This document shows positions 35,364 through 44,507 of a DNA stretch of 64,000 bases, one piece after another (position 1 is the first letter of the stretch; each line of letters begins with the position of its first letter). A program made the translations under genes and the position numbers. The notes under the pieces are model-generated. The model worked only from the letters and a program-made list of their open reading frames with translations, searched no databases and had not been told where the DNA came from. The DNA is from Gemmatimonadota bacterium (GTDB lineage: Bacteria; Latescibacterota; UBA2968; UBA8231): the NCBI GenBank assembly GCA_009840005.1, contig VXOR01000083.1:125983-189982 (forward strand). Direction: 5' to 3'.

Positions 35364-37917
35364 ACGCCGGGAGGAATTTGCGTCGATACTCTCAGTACAC
35401 ACTGGCCACGACGGTAGCCACCGTGGATTCACCAACACTCTCTGCGTCCACCTCTGGACCGACCCGACAGATATACAAGCCGGGCGGCAACAGCACCCCA
35501 TCCTGGTCCCGGCCATCCCAACTCACCTCCTGCACACCAGCGACGTGCGCTACGGGCTGCGCCCGGCGGTGCACTAGCGATCCATCGAGCGCATAGACTT
35601 CCAATATCAGCGAGGCCTGCCCCGGCATCTTAAATACGGGGAAGACGAATCTCACCGCATCGTTGATGCCATCTCCGTTCGGCGTGAACGGATTCGCCAC
35701 TACCTCCATATCGCCCACCAGTCCACCGGCCACCGGCGTCAGCACGGTCAGGCCCTCGCCCGCGTCGGTCGGATCCACCCGCTGCCACACCACCGCCTCT
35801 TCCTCACCCAGTCCCACCGAGACGAGAAAGGCATTGCTCGCCAAGTAAAACGCGCTCGAAAAACGCAGGGCTACCTCGGTGCCGGCCTCCTGCACGACCG
35901 CGGGCATGTGAATCCACAGCGAGTCAGCGCGGGTCTTGATCCCCAGTTCACTCGCCGAGTACACCTCTTGGCCCACGGTCACATCCACCAACTCCACTTC
36001 GGCGCTAGGGGGGATTTCAAAGAGCACCTGATCAAACCCCAAACCCGCCGACCCTGCCTCGTTGGGCGGAATGGTCAGAAACAGCGTGAACTCCTCGGGT
36101 TGACCGCTCTGTTGGGCTCTGCGGGGCGTTACTTCACCCAGAATTTGGTGGGCCAATGGATCTTTCAGACCAATGTTCAGGTTGTGCAACACCGCGGATT
36201 GGTGGGGGTCGTCCGAGAGCAGAGCGGCCTCAATAATTATATAGCGCCGAGGACTAGGCGAAGTGATGGCCGCGCCAGGTTGCTCGTAAAATTGGCTCCA
36301 CGGACTCCAATCTCCCTCGTCGGGCACAAACGCCACCGTCGAATCCCCCCGCATAAACGACAGCGTCTTGCGATAGTCGGCCTCGGGGATTTCAACCCCC
36401 TGTTTGTTAAAGAAATGCTTGTCCTCAGTGAGTCGGTTCCCGGTCCGAGTGCGGATCTGTAGCTGGGTGCCGGGCGGCGTTTGGGCCTCCCAAGAGATGG
36501 TGGAAAGGATGCGGGGGGCATCTCCCAACTCGATCGCCGGCGTTTGCAGGGTGACCTGCGGCAGAAAACCAAAGCCATAGAGCAGCAGTTGCCTTATGTC
36601 AGCTCCCCACGCTACCCGCCCGACGTTGATCAGGCGATAGTCAAACTTGAAATAGCGCCCCTTTATGGGGGGGAAGGTATTGGCCTGCATGGTCGTCTCC
36701 GTCGGCAGCGACCCGGCGGGCGCAAGAGCCTCGCGGCCAAGCGTGACATCGTCTCTGCCGCGCGCAATCACGGAGGTAAAGACCCGGCTGCCATCCGGTG
36801 CCAGACTGCCATCCGAAAGACTGAGTATATAATTGGGAAAGATGTTATTGCCGTAGACAATAAACGTGCGGTCAACCCAGTACCAGGTGCCCAAGTCGAA
36901 TAGGAGGTTTCGGTCTCGGTCCTTGACTTGCGCTCCGCCTACGCCGGAAAACGACACTTCTGCATTCCAAGCGGTGGTGTAATCGCCGTCGATTATATTG
37001 GATTGCCCACCCACGCCGCCAAAGGCCTCGATTGACCCCCCGCGCTCCTTCCAACCCAAACTTATATTCTCCCCCACCGTCCACACCTCCACCTCCGCCA
37101 ACCGAGGGCGCTCCGAACGATAATAGCGAATCGGTCCCTTAAAACGATCCTCCTGAATCGCCGCATACTCCGCCTGCGTCACCTCCCGCTCAACCCCCGT
37201 CGACTCCCGACGAAAGTAAAGCACATCCCCCCGAGCCGACGACGGCAATCCCTCCCAACCGGACGCGCTCACCTCCGCCCCACGACGGCCATCGCTGGCC
37301 GTGGCCACTATCTGCACATACTGGATCAAATCCCCGCTCAACCCCGGATCCGCCGACTTAGCAGGACGCAGCGTATATTCGAAAACCCGCTGCGTCTTGT
37401 TCAACCCCTCGCTGCGACCGGCCACCCGGTAGTCTAGACTCTGACTGCCTTGGAAGGCCTCATCGCCATTGGAGGTGAGCACCTTGAACTGCAAAAAGGG
37501 ATCGCCCACCCCTTCGGCGACGAATTTCACCACCGCTTTCTCGGCCCATACCACCCGGCCCAAATCCACCTCGACCCACCAGTCGCGCAGCGGCGCGTCC
37601 AGCGCCGGCTCCCAGTAGGTCTCCTCCAGCCCGTCCATGAGCTGCGCAGCCCCGTCGAAATTGGTCCCTGCCCGTCGGATGCCCCCGGTTACGTCCTCGC
37701 GGCTGAAGGCCCCTGCGTTCAGCGCGGCATTGATCTGCCGCTGCACAAAATGGGGCCGGACGCCTTCGTCGCTAAAATCCACACTGCCGGCAGGGAAATT
37801 CCACCCCGGCCAGTCGCTCTCGCTGATGATCAATTGGTTCGGCTCAAGGCGATAGCCTTGGGCCCAGACCGTAGCGGAGAGCAACAAGGTATAGAGGATG
37901 GCTCGCATGCTGTTCAT
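35364..37917 (-). repeat. 2.5-kb duplication, copy B
   Basis: Second copy of the segment at 28022-30617 (see there). The 167-base gap between this gene and the DUF6785 start at 35224 starts with the duplicated downstream flank at 35364-35391 and shows no other feature. Confidence 0.9.
35392..37917 (-). CDS. secreted multi-domain surface protein with CHU_C/FlgD-type C-terminus, copy B
   Basis: Started at the ATG at 37917 (841 residues), where GGGGGTAGAG precedes the codon and a signal peptide follows (MNSMRAILYT); the frame is open to 37959 but the extra residues are not a signal. It is paralogous to 28050-30617: residues 20-190 are almost identical, then the discoidin-like block around 285-425 differs strongly (a YWVDRTFIVYGNNIFP stretch in place of YWVDRAFIVYGSATFP), and the C-terminus converges again with FTPNGDGIND and ASVY. 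It is 25 bases from the next gene upstream. Confidence 0.8.
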   Translation of the reverse strand: MNSMRAILYTLLLSATVWAQGYRLEPNQLIISESDWPGWNFPAGSVDFSDEGVRPHFVQRQINAALNAGAFSREDVTGGIRRAGTNFDGAAQLMDGLEETYWEPALDAPLRDWWVEVDLGRVVWAEKAVVKFVAEGVGDPFLQFKVLTSNGDEAFQGSQSLDYRVAGRSEGLNKTQRVFEYTLRPAKSADPGLSGDLIQYVQIVATASDGRRGAEVSASGWEGLPSSARGDVLYFRRESTGVEREVTQAEYAAIQEDRFKGPIRYYRSERPRLAEVEVWTVGENISLGWKERGGSIEAFGGVGGQSNIIDGDYTTAWNAEVSFSGVGGAQVKDRDRNLLFDLGTWYWVDRTFIVYGNNIFPNYILSLSDGSLAPDGSRVFTSVIARGRDDVTLGREALAPAGSLPTETTMQANTFPPIKGRYFKFDYRLINVGRVAWGADIRQLLLYGFGFLPQVTLQTPAIELGDAPRILSTISWEAQTPPGTQLQIRTRTGNRLTEDKHFFNKQGVEIPEADYRKTLSFMRGDSTVAFVPDEGDWSPWSQFYEQPGAAITSPSPRRYIIIEAALLSDDPHQSAVLHNLNIGLKDPLAHQILGEVTPRRAQQSGQPEEFTLFLTIPPNEAGSAGLGFDQVLFEIPPSAEVELVDVTVGQEVYSASELGIKTRADSLWIHMPAVVQEAGTEVALRFSSAFYLASNAFLVSVGLGEEEAVVWQRVDPTDAGEGLTVLTPVAGGLVGDMEVVANPFTPNGDGINDAVRFVFPVFKMPGQASLILEVYALDGSLVHRRAQPVAHVAGVQEVSWDGRDQDGVLLPPGLYICRVGPEVDAESVGESTVATVVASVY

Positions 37918-37942
37918 AAGATCTGCTCTACCCCCTTGCGAC

Positions 37943-39856
37943 CTAGTAAACCACTGCAATGGTTCCAGTTTGCTGATCGTCCCCGTTTTTGGCCTTCACG
38001 ACGATGCGGTACATATAGAGGCCGGGTGCCACCAGGTCTTGCTGATCGTCTCTACCGTTCCACGAAAAGCTGAATCGACCGCTCTCGTGTAGCCCTTCCT
38101 GCTGGCGCAATAGCCGGCCGGACAGGTCGAAAATTTCCAGTCTCAAGGGCACATTTTCCGTCACCTGTAGCAGATTCAAAGAGAATCTGGAGATATCGTT
38201 CACTCCATCCCCATTGGGGCTGAAGGCCCTAGGCTCAACCAGTAGGTCTGCCAGCAGACGCGGGCTCAGCGAAGTGCGCACCGAGAGGGTTTCGCTCACG
38301 AATTCGGGCGCGGCATTGCCCGGGTTAATCCGCTGTGCCAATTCCAAGGGACGCTCGGAATCCCGAACCCAGCCGTCGAATGGGGTGCCATAGCGCAACA
38401 CGGGTGCGCGAAAGTACACCTCGACTGGCCCACCTAGATCGCCCGCTTCTCGGCGCGGCGAAAGTTTCACGGAGAAGAGGGTCGAATCCGGGCTCTCGAC
38501 CTGGACAGACCAATCCTCTAGACCCGTGGCCCGCACCGAATCGACACCGGCCAAGCCAAAGGGGGTCGCTATTTCAATCTGGTCGAAACCAGAGTGGTCC
38601 GGCGTCATGGTGGGGGAAATCGCGTACGTGAATTGCGAGACCTCTCCCAAAGGCACTTCGGGGGGATAGACCTCTCCCACTACATTCTGAGCCAAAGGAG
38701 GCTTGGTGACCGAAAACTCGACGAAATCCACCTCCCCGCCCTGCAAGGCATCGGGCTGGAAATCGACGCGGAATTGGAAGACGTTATTGGGGCTTGGGGA
38801 AATCACGGGAGTGCCAAGGCTGTCGGCGAATTCATAGGGGGGCGACCAGAAGCTCCAGTTTTCGGTATCGTAGGTAATTTCCGCAGCTTCGCCGGTTTTC
38901 AAGCCATCATAGCCCTTTGCATCCAGCAGCTTCCCATTCTCGTCAAAGCGGGAAAGCTCGTCCCCCCGTCCGGTATTGCGCCAGTACACATTGGGGTCCA
39001 ATGTCTTGCCGGAGCGCGAATGGATGTCGATTCTGACTTTTGGGTCTTTCCGGCCCTGCCAGCGCATATCGCCTAAAATGGCCGGTTCCTCCAAGTCAAA
39101 CATCTTGCTGACATAGGAGGCCCTATTGACAAAACCCTCTCCGTAGATCTCCACCTCGGCTATTTCCATATTTCTGCTGGTCGTCACGGTGATCTGCAAG
39201 CCCACCTCCGTGGCCCGCATAGTCGGAAAGACCGCTTCTACGGTGTCTTGGGTATTTTCTACTATGGAAAAAACCGACCTGCCGGGATCCACGCCGCCGT
39301 ATTGCCCTCGCTCTACAATCTGGGGAATCGTGCTAGTAGTCACTAGGATCTTGTCTGGATAAAGGGAGGTGCCCTGCGTGCTGATGAGCCGGACCCGGTT
39401 TACGGAGAAAGCCCCCCCCAAATCGAAGATGAGCCAACTTGAGCGGTCCCCAGACTGAAACACAAAGCCGTAGGGCTGCTTTAGGTAAAAGGTACTGAGA
39501 TCTCCATCGACCATCCGCGTAGCATTGCAACCGTCGAGGAGAAATTGGTACCCCCCGCACCCGCGCGAAAAAGGGCCGCCGCCGCGAATCAAACTAGTCA
39601 GGGCGATATTGTCCTCTGGGGTCAGGAAGAGGGGCCGCAGGATGTCCTCGGCAAATGCCTCGTCGTCAAAACCGTCCTTTTCTATAAAATCACTCCACGG
39701 CACTGGGGTGAAAGTGACCGCGGGATCCGACGCCTCCGGCGGCGGCGGAAAATTTTCCCCACCGATGCGGAAAATCTCCAAGGCACCGGATCGACCCGAC
39801 AGCATGGCCAAGGCCAAAGCGGCTATAAGCAGCGAAATTGGCATCGTTCTTTTCAT
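37943..39856 (-). CDS. secreted discoidin-like protein with CHU_C/FlgD-type C-terminus
   Basis: Started at the ATG at 39856 with GGAGG 7 bases upstream; 637 residues with a signal peptide (LLIAALALAMLSGRSGA). The mature start reads IFRIGGENFPPPPE, the same motif as the plus-strand member at 26080. A discoidin-like domain at about 110-235 (WLIFDLGGAFSVNRVRL) precedes the shared blocks YVSKMFDLEEPAILGDMRW and FWSPPYEFAD. The C-terminal domain has FSPNGDGVND, DLSGRLLRQ, WNGRDDQQDLVAPGLYMYR and the ending AVVY. Two Cys pairs near residues 95-110 are unusual for the group. It sits between the barrel protein gene and copy B. Confidence 0.78.
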   Translation of the reverse strand: MKRTMPISLLIAALALAMLSGRSGALEIFRIGGENFPPPPEASDPAVTFTPVPWSDFIEKDGFDDEAFAEDILRPLFLTPEDNIALTSLIRGGGPFSRGCGGYQFLLDGCNATRMVDGDLSTFYLKQPYGFVFQSGDRSSWLIFDLGGAFSVNRVRLISTQGTSLYPDKILVTTSTIPQIVERGQYGGVDPGRSVFSIVENTQDTVEAVFPTMRATEVGLQITVTTSRNMEIAEVEIYGEGFVNRASYVSKMFDLEEPAILGDMRWQGRKDPKVRIDIHSRSGKTLDPNVYWRNTGRGDELSRFDENGKLLDAKGYDGLKTGEAAEITYDTENWSFWSPPYEFADSLGTPVISPSPNNVFQFRVDFQPDALQGGEVDFVEFSVTKPPLAQNVVGEVYPPEVPLGEVSQFTYAISPTMTPDHSGFDQIEIATPFGLAGVDSVRATGLEDWSVQVESPDSTLFSVKLSPRREAGDLGGPVEVYFRAPVLRYGTPFDGWVRDSERPLELAQRINPGNAAPEFVSETLSVRTSLSPRLLADLLVEPRAFSPNGDGVNDISRFSLNLLQVTENVPLRLEIFDLSGRLLRQQEGLHESGRFSFSWNGRDDQQDLVAPGLYMYRIVVKAKNGDDQQTGTIAVVY

Positions 39857-39905
39857 GCCGCTACCTCCGAGTGTATCCCGTTCGCGGGCCGCGCACTGGC
39901 GCACG

Positions 39906-42632
39906 TTAATCGAGTCCTGCGATTACAGTAATGAACTGCGATATGCCCGTAGAGGGATTTTGTCCCTTTTCGTCTATGCGGTTGATCCTCATGCCCAACT
40001 GGGTGGTCAAAGCATATCCCAAATAAGCGCCTGTATTGGAGTACTGGAGCGCCAGCACCAACTCCTGAAAATCTTCCTGCAGACCTAGGGCTTTCGCGTC
40101 TTCTTCGAATTGGTTGAATAGGGTGTACTCGACGCCCACCTGTACTTCCGAGCCGGTCAGTATGGGAGTCTGGCCAATGAGGAACAGAATCAGAGTGTCT
40201 TCTTTGCGCACCGGCTCGTTGCTCAGCAAGGGCGTTTCGAAACGCAATTCATTTTTGATCTTGGGAAAGAGCCGAAAGCGTCCCAACTGTTGCCGGTACT
40301 CGGCCTTGTTGATAAGGCCGAAAAACTGATACTTGTCGCGAAAGTCCGCCTGTTCCTCTCGCTGATGCCAGACGTCGTACTTCACCTTGCTGACCAATTT
40401 CAGCTTGGCACTCCCGGTGTAGTCAAAACCAAGATAGGCGGAATTTATCCACGTATTGGGAGCGGCCAACATATCTGGAACCCGCTGTAGATTCGCCTCG
40501 GTACCCGCCGGCTGCACCCACTGGACGACATCGTCCGGGATAGTGTCCTCGACCAGCTTGACCATGTCGAAGACCCGCAGTCGGCCTAATCCGGCTATAT
40601 CCCGATCCCAAGTGAACATCCCGTAGCTACTGTTTTCCTCTCGGTCGCTGGCCAGCGTGCGCTCCTGCTTGCGGCCAACCGTCACCCGCATCCCAGGCAT
40701 GATGTGAGCACCTACATAGATATTGCCCCCGCGGCGGTCGCGGTCGTAGGGAAAATCGGGCTCTTCGTCGTTTTCAAAGCGATCGATCCAGAAATTGTTG
40801 TTCATATCTACCCCGAAGAGAAACTCGGGGCGATCGACGCTGTAGCGCAAGAAAGGTTCTTCGTAATCGGGAATGTAATTCGGCCGAAAGTCGGTGTCGT
40901 TCTGGTTGAAATCGGAGATGAAATCGTTGTTTTCGTCCCAACCTGGGAAAATTTCCCGGTCCGGCCCCGCTTGGTTGACGCGCTGCCAGTCGGGCGTGCG
41001 ATCCTGATCGTCGTTGTCCTCGACGAATTCGTAGAAAAACCGGCGTTCGTTGGTATAGTCGATGTCCCCGTTCGCTTCCGTGAGCAAGCCGGTAGTGCCG
41101 TAGTCGTAATCCATGCTGTAGAGTTCGCCAAAAAGGAAGAAGGAATAGCCCCGCCTCGCCAGATTGATCATCCAGGCACTAGCCTCGTCGGAGTCCATGA
41201 GGTGTTCGGTGAATTTGCGATTGGGGTATTTGCGGAAGCGCCGGCTGCGATCGAACTCGGCGTACAGGTCAAAGCCCAGCAGATCGTTTACTTCGATGGT
41301 GCCGCCGAAGATATCGTTGCCCGTGGGCAAGCCGTAATCAAAGCGCACCAATTGCAGATTGGAGCCGTCTTTTACATTGCCCGCGGCCCGCGCCTGAGTC
41401 AGGAAGACCGGCTGGCGCTCGGGCAGATTGGTCTGGCGATCCGACCCCATCTCAATGCGGTAGTCGTTGGCTACGGCCAATTCGATGGTGACCTTGCGGA
41501 TGGTGGAGAGATCCGGGCCGTTGTACGAGCGGTTCTCGCTGGTGAAATCATAGGTCAGCACGATCTGTTCGCTGCCGTCGGCGGCGAGAAAGCCCCGCCG
41601 GCGAAACCCCCCGTTGATGAGGGCGTTGAAGCCGATCTCGCTGCCGCGCACCGTCTCTTTGCGAATTTCGATCTTTTCTTCGCCGTCATCTGTTACAACC
41701 ACAACCTCGGTCTCGGCCTCGATGATGATATCGTGGGAAAACAACGCAGCTCCACCTTCGCGATCCGTGGGTGAATCATCGCTCAGACGGACGAAGATTT
41801 GGCTGATGGGTTCGAGGTTCTGCCCCACGGTCAGGGCTCCGCTTATGGGGTCGCCCTCAAGGCTCTCTAGCAGGGTCTGGGAATGATGGGCGTTGACATA
41901 CGTGGCACCCACCTTGACAAAATCGCCGATCTGACTCGTTCCCCTAAAGCCGAGGAGATTGGTGCTATTGGTCCCTTCCACCGTTATAGTACTTGCTCTG
42001 CCCGGCGAACTGATACGCGACATCAACACCGTTGCCGCGTACTTGTCGGACTGGACATCTATCTGCACCCCATCGAAAGCCGGCTTGGAAAAAGTCATAG
42101 GCGTCAGCGTGGTGCGGATCTGTTCGCCAATAGTCAGGGCCGTGTGGTACTGGCCGCTGCGGTCCGAGGAGATGACCAGCCGGTTGAACCACGACCCAAA
42201 TCGCGGATCTTTGAAAATGGCACTGCCGAACTGCTGCGGCTGCTGCTGGCGCCAATCGTAGATGAGCCATCCTTTGGTGATGAAAGACCCATATAGGTCG
42301 TAGAAATAATCCCCCTCTATATCGGGACTCAAATAACGCTGGTAGTGGTCCCGGGCATAATTAGTGTACTCCCATTGTCTCCAGCGATAGAGTAGGAAGA
42401 GTTCCTGCGGCACGTACCAGCGCCGCACGGCCGGGTCCAAAGCGTCAAAGAGCACGCCCGAACCCACTGGTTCGTACGACACCTCGCCGCCGCGCTGCAG
42501 GCCCAATCTGTGGCCATAATCAAGTCCTTGGGCTACGGCTCCTTCGGGCACTGCGGCAATACTCAGCAGTAGTGCGGTACCTGTAGTTGCGAGAAAAAGC
42601 TGCCGGCTCGCACGCGCACTCCATCTGGTCAT
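39906..42632 (-). CDS. large exported protein, probable outer-membrane beta-barrel
   Basis: 908 residues, GGGAGG ribosome site and signal peptide (LLLSIAAVPEGAVA). The body alternates short amphipathic strands with aromatic residues at regular spacing, especially after residue 700 (YLGFDYTGSAKLKLVSKVKYDVWH), as in outer-membrane barrels. The middle (about 560-660) is acidic with DENND, NQNDTD and DMNNN stretches that look like calcium-binding loops. No named family was recognised. It is flanked by two genes of the FlgD-type secreted group, 18 and 49 bases apart, so it is probably the membrane partner, anchor or exporter of these proteins. Other options: a surface-exposed structural protein. 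Confidence 0.65.
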   Translation of the reverse strand: MTRWSARASRQLFLATTGTALLLSIAAVPEGAVAQGLDYGHRLGLQRGGEVSYEPVGSGVLFDALDPAVRRWYVPQELFLLYRWRQWEYTNYARDHYQRYLSPDIEGDYFYDLYGSFITKGWLIYDWRQQQPQQFGSAIFKDPRFGSWFNRLVISSDRSGQYHTALTIGEQIRTTLTPMTFSKPAFDGVQIDVQSDKYAATVLMSRISSPGRASTITVEGTNSTNLLGFRGTSQIGDFVKVGATYVNAHHSQTLLESLEGDPISGALTVGQNLEPISQIFVRLSDDSPTDREGGAALFSHDIIIEAETEVVVVTDDGEEKIEIRKETVRGSEIGFNALINGGFRRRGFLAADGSEQIVLTYDFTSENRSYNGPDLSTIRKVTIELAVANDYRIEMGSDRQTNLPERQPVFLTQARAAGNVKDGSNLQLVRFDYGLPTGNDIFGGTIEVNDLLGFDLYAEFDRSRRFRKYPNRKFTEHLMDSDEASAWMINLARRGYSFFLFGELYSMDYDYGTTGLLTEANGDIDYTNERRFFYEFVEDNDDQDRTPDWQRVNQAGPDREIFPGWDENNDFISDFNQNDTDFRPNYIPDYEEPFLRYSVDRPEFLFGVDMNNNFWIDRFENDEEPDFPYDRDRRGGNIYVGAHIMPGMRVTVGRKQERTLASDREENSSYGMFTWDRDIAGLGRLRVFDMVKLVEDTIPDDVVQWVQPAGTEANLQRVPDMLAAPNTWINSAYLGFDYTGSAKLKLVSKVKYDVWHQREEQADFRDKYQFFGLINKAEYRQQLGRFRLFPKIKNELRFETPLLSNEPVRKEDTLILFLIGQTPILTGSEVQVGVEYTLFNQFEEDAKALGLQEDFQELVLALQYSNTGAYLGYALTTQLGMRINRIDEKGQNPSTGISQFITVIAGLD

Positions 42633-42650
42633 ATGGCCTCCCTGTTGATG

Positions 42651-44396
42651 CTAATAGATGACTGTGACAGTACTGCTGCGGCTCACTGTGCCGCTGTCCG
42701 TAGCCACTTTCACCTGCAAGACGTAAAGTCCCGGTGGCAAATACCGACCTTGGTCATTCTGGCCGTTCCAGTGCACCAGATGACGCCCACTCTGATTGTT
42801 TCCCACCGGCAATTCCGCCACTTGTCTTCCGGCTAGGTCGTAGATCCGCAAAGAAACCGGAACGTCGTTTATCAAGTGCAGTAGATCGTAGCTGATGGTC
42901 GTCTGATCGTTGATCCCGTCTCCATTGGGCGTAAAAGGGTTGGGTGTCACGGTCACCCGGTGGACGACTGGGTCCTGATTCAGCGGCACCCGCACGCTCA
43001 GATCGTCGCCGAGCATAGATCCCGACGCGTCTCCTTCTTCAATTTCCTGGGGCAAACCGTCGGCCTGGCTGTCGCGCAGGCGCCCACTGAAAACCGTCTC
43101 GTAGCGCAAAATCGCGGCGTCGAAAACCACTCGCAGATCGTGGTTGCCGCTCTGGTGGGGAAAGGTCACCCTCAAGCCGCCCTCGTGGGGCTCCGCAACG
43201 AAATCCTCCACCTCCAAATCGTCGAGGTGCAGCGACCGAACCGTGTGTACCGGAACAGAGCTATCGATCTCCAGGCGGTCGAAACCTCGGCCGCCGACCA
43301 CTTGGACGGCATACGTAAAGGTCGTATCCACCCCGACCGGCACATTCTGTGGCCATATTTCCCCGACTATGGACTCCGCCACTGGAGCGGAAAATTCAAA
43401 CGCCAGCGAATCCACGGCAGTGCCGTCCACCAGACCGTCGCTTTCGAAGTCCAAGCGGAACTGGAAGTACTGCCTCGGTGCCGGCGAAAGGATCGGGGTG
43501 TCTCCGCTCAAGTAGGGAGCAGACCAAGGGCTCCAAGCGTCCGGCTCATCTATAGGAGACGGACTGGTGCCGCTGCGAGTGCGGATGAAAAACCGGGACT
43601 TTTCGGGATGTCCCACGGCCTCGGCCGCCCAGTGCAGTTGGCCCCAGAGCGTGGATTGATTAAAATCGAAAACCTCGGACAAATAGTCAGCCTCGGGGAC
43701 AAAACCCCGCCCGAAGACTTCAATTTCGTCAATTTCCCAATTGGATCTGTCTGTGGCCTGCAAGAGAAGATAGCGCACATAGCGCAGGGGGAACTGCACT
43801 TTTACAGTATCCTGGCTATTGCCGGTCTGCTGATCTACTTGGGCGAAGAGATTTTTACTCGGCAGCCCATCGATGGACTCGGCTACGAATTCAGCCCCGA
43901 AAATACCGTCGTTGATGAAGAGCGCGTAGCCCCTCATGAAGTCATTTGGAAAAGAAGTGCGCGGAAAAAAGCGGATGCGATTCACCCCGAAGCGAGCGCC
44001 TAGGTCGAAAATTACGAGAATGCCCGAAGCCGTTATGTTCTTGACCTCAAAAGCCGTCTGATGATCTCCGTCGACCATGCTCTCTAGGCTTGCTGCCAGC
44101 GTCTCCTTGTCGATCCGCAAGACAGCCTGGGCATTTGGCGAGACCACCTTGCCACCGCGCGCTAAAGTCTCCAAGGCGATGTTGGTGGTAGTATCGATAA
44201 AGCTGGGTAGGATCCACCCAGGGCGGCTGGTAAAATCAATGATCGGCGCGGCCGCAGCACTTTCCTCCCAACTCTCCCCTTCGGCACTGCCGCCGACCAC
44301 CCGGGTATCTGCAGCCTGCGCGGCCGCCGCCAGCGCCAACCAAAGCGGCACTAGCAGGGGCCAGTAAACCCGCGAGATTGAACAATCTCTCCTCAT
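42651..44396 (-). CDS. secreted discoidin-like protein with CHU_C/FlgD-type C-terminus
   Basis: Started at the ATG at 44396 (GGAG at 6 bases), giving 581 residues with a signal peptide (YWPLLVPLWLALAAAAQA); the frame is open to 44507, but that stretch crosses a terminator hairpin. The order of modules matches the other members: discoidin-like (FDLGARFGVNRIRFF), YLSEVFDFNQSTLWGQLHW, RTRSG, GEIWPQNVPVGVDTTFTYA, and the C-terminal FTPNGDGIND, DLAGRQVAELP, WNGQNDQGRYLPPGLYVLQV, ending in VTVIY. First gene of the minus-strand run that continues through 28050. Confidence 0.78.
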   Translation of the reverse strand: MRRDCSISRVYWPLLVPLWLALAAAAQAADTRVVGGSAEGESWEESAAAAPIIDFTSRPGWILPSFIDTTTNIALETLARGGKVVSPNAQAVLRIDKETLAASLESMVDGDHQTAFEVKNITASGILVIFDLGARFGVNRIRFFPRTSFPNDFMRGYALFINDGIFGAEFVAESIDGLPSKNLFAQVDQQTGNSQDTVKVQFPLRYVRYLLLQATDRSNWEIDEIEVFGRGFVPEADYLSEVFDFNQSTLWGQLHWAAEAVGHPEKSRFFIRTRSGTSPSPIDEPDAWSPWSAPYLSGDTPILSPAPRQYFQFRLDFESDGLVDGTAVDSLAFEFSAPVAESIVGEIWPQNVPVGVDTTFTYAVQVVGGRGFDRLEIDSSVPVHTVRSLHLDDLEVEDFVAEPHEGGLRVTFPHQSGNHDLRVVFDAAILRYETVFSGRLRDSQADGLPQEIEEGDASGSMLGDDLSVRVPLNQDPVVHRVTVTPNPFTPNGDGINDQTTISYDLLHLINDVPVSLRIYDLAGRQVAELPVGNNQSGRHLVHWNGQNDQGRYLPPGLYVLQVKVATDSGTVSRSSTVTVIY

Positions 44397-44425
44397 CTGC
44401 AGCTCCTGCCCCTTTCGGTCCCTAC

Positions 44426-44467
44426 AAAAATGCCGCCATGCCAGAAGAAACTCTCGGCATGGCGGCA
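44426..44467 (-). terminator. strong Rho-independent terminator between the CBM9-like gene and the surface run
   Basis: On the minus strand TGCCGCCATGCC (44467-44456) and GGCATGGCGGCA (44442-44431) form a perfect 12-bp stem with a 13-base loop, followed by TTTTT (44430-44426). It lies 41 bases after the stop of the CBM9-like gene and only 29 bases before the ATG at 44396. No promoter fits between, so expression downstream may depend on read-through. Confidence 0.85.
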
Positions 44468-44507
44468 TGGCGATCATGTGCAGCCAAACCTCTACTGCGC
44501 CGTGCAA

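Noticed and set aside
40704..41774. 356-codon plus-strand frame
   Set aside because: Antisense to the barrel-protein gene, no ribosome site or homology.
42960..44003. 347-codon plus-strand frame
   Set aside because: Antisense to the secreted gene at 42651, whose module order and C-terminal motif are clear.
44397..44507. longer start of the secreted protein at 42651
   Set aside because: Would be translated through a perfect terminator hairpin; ATG at 44396 has a ribosome site and signal peptide.
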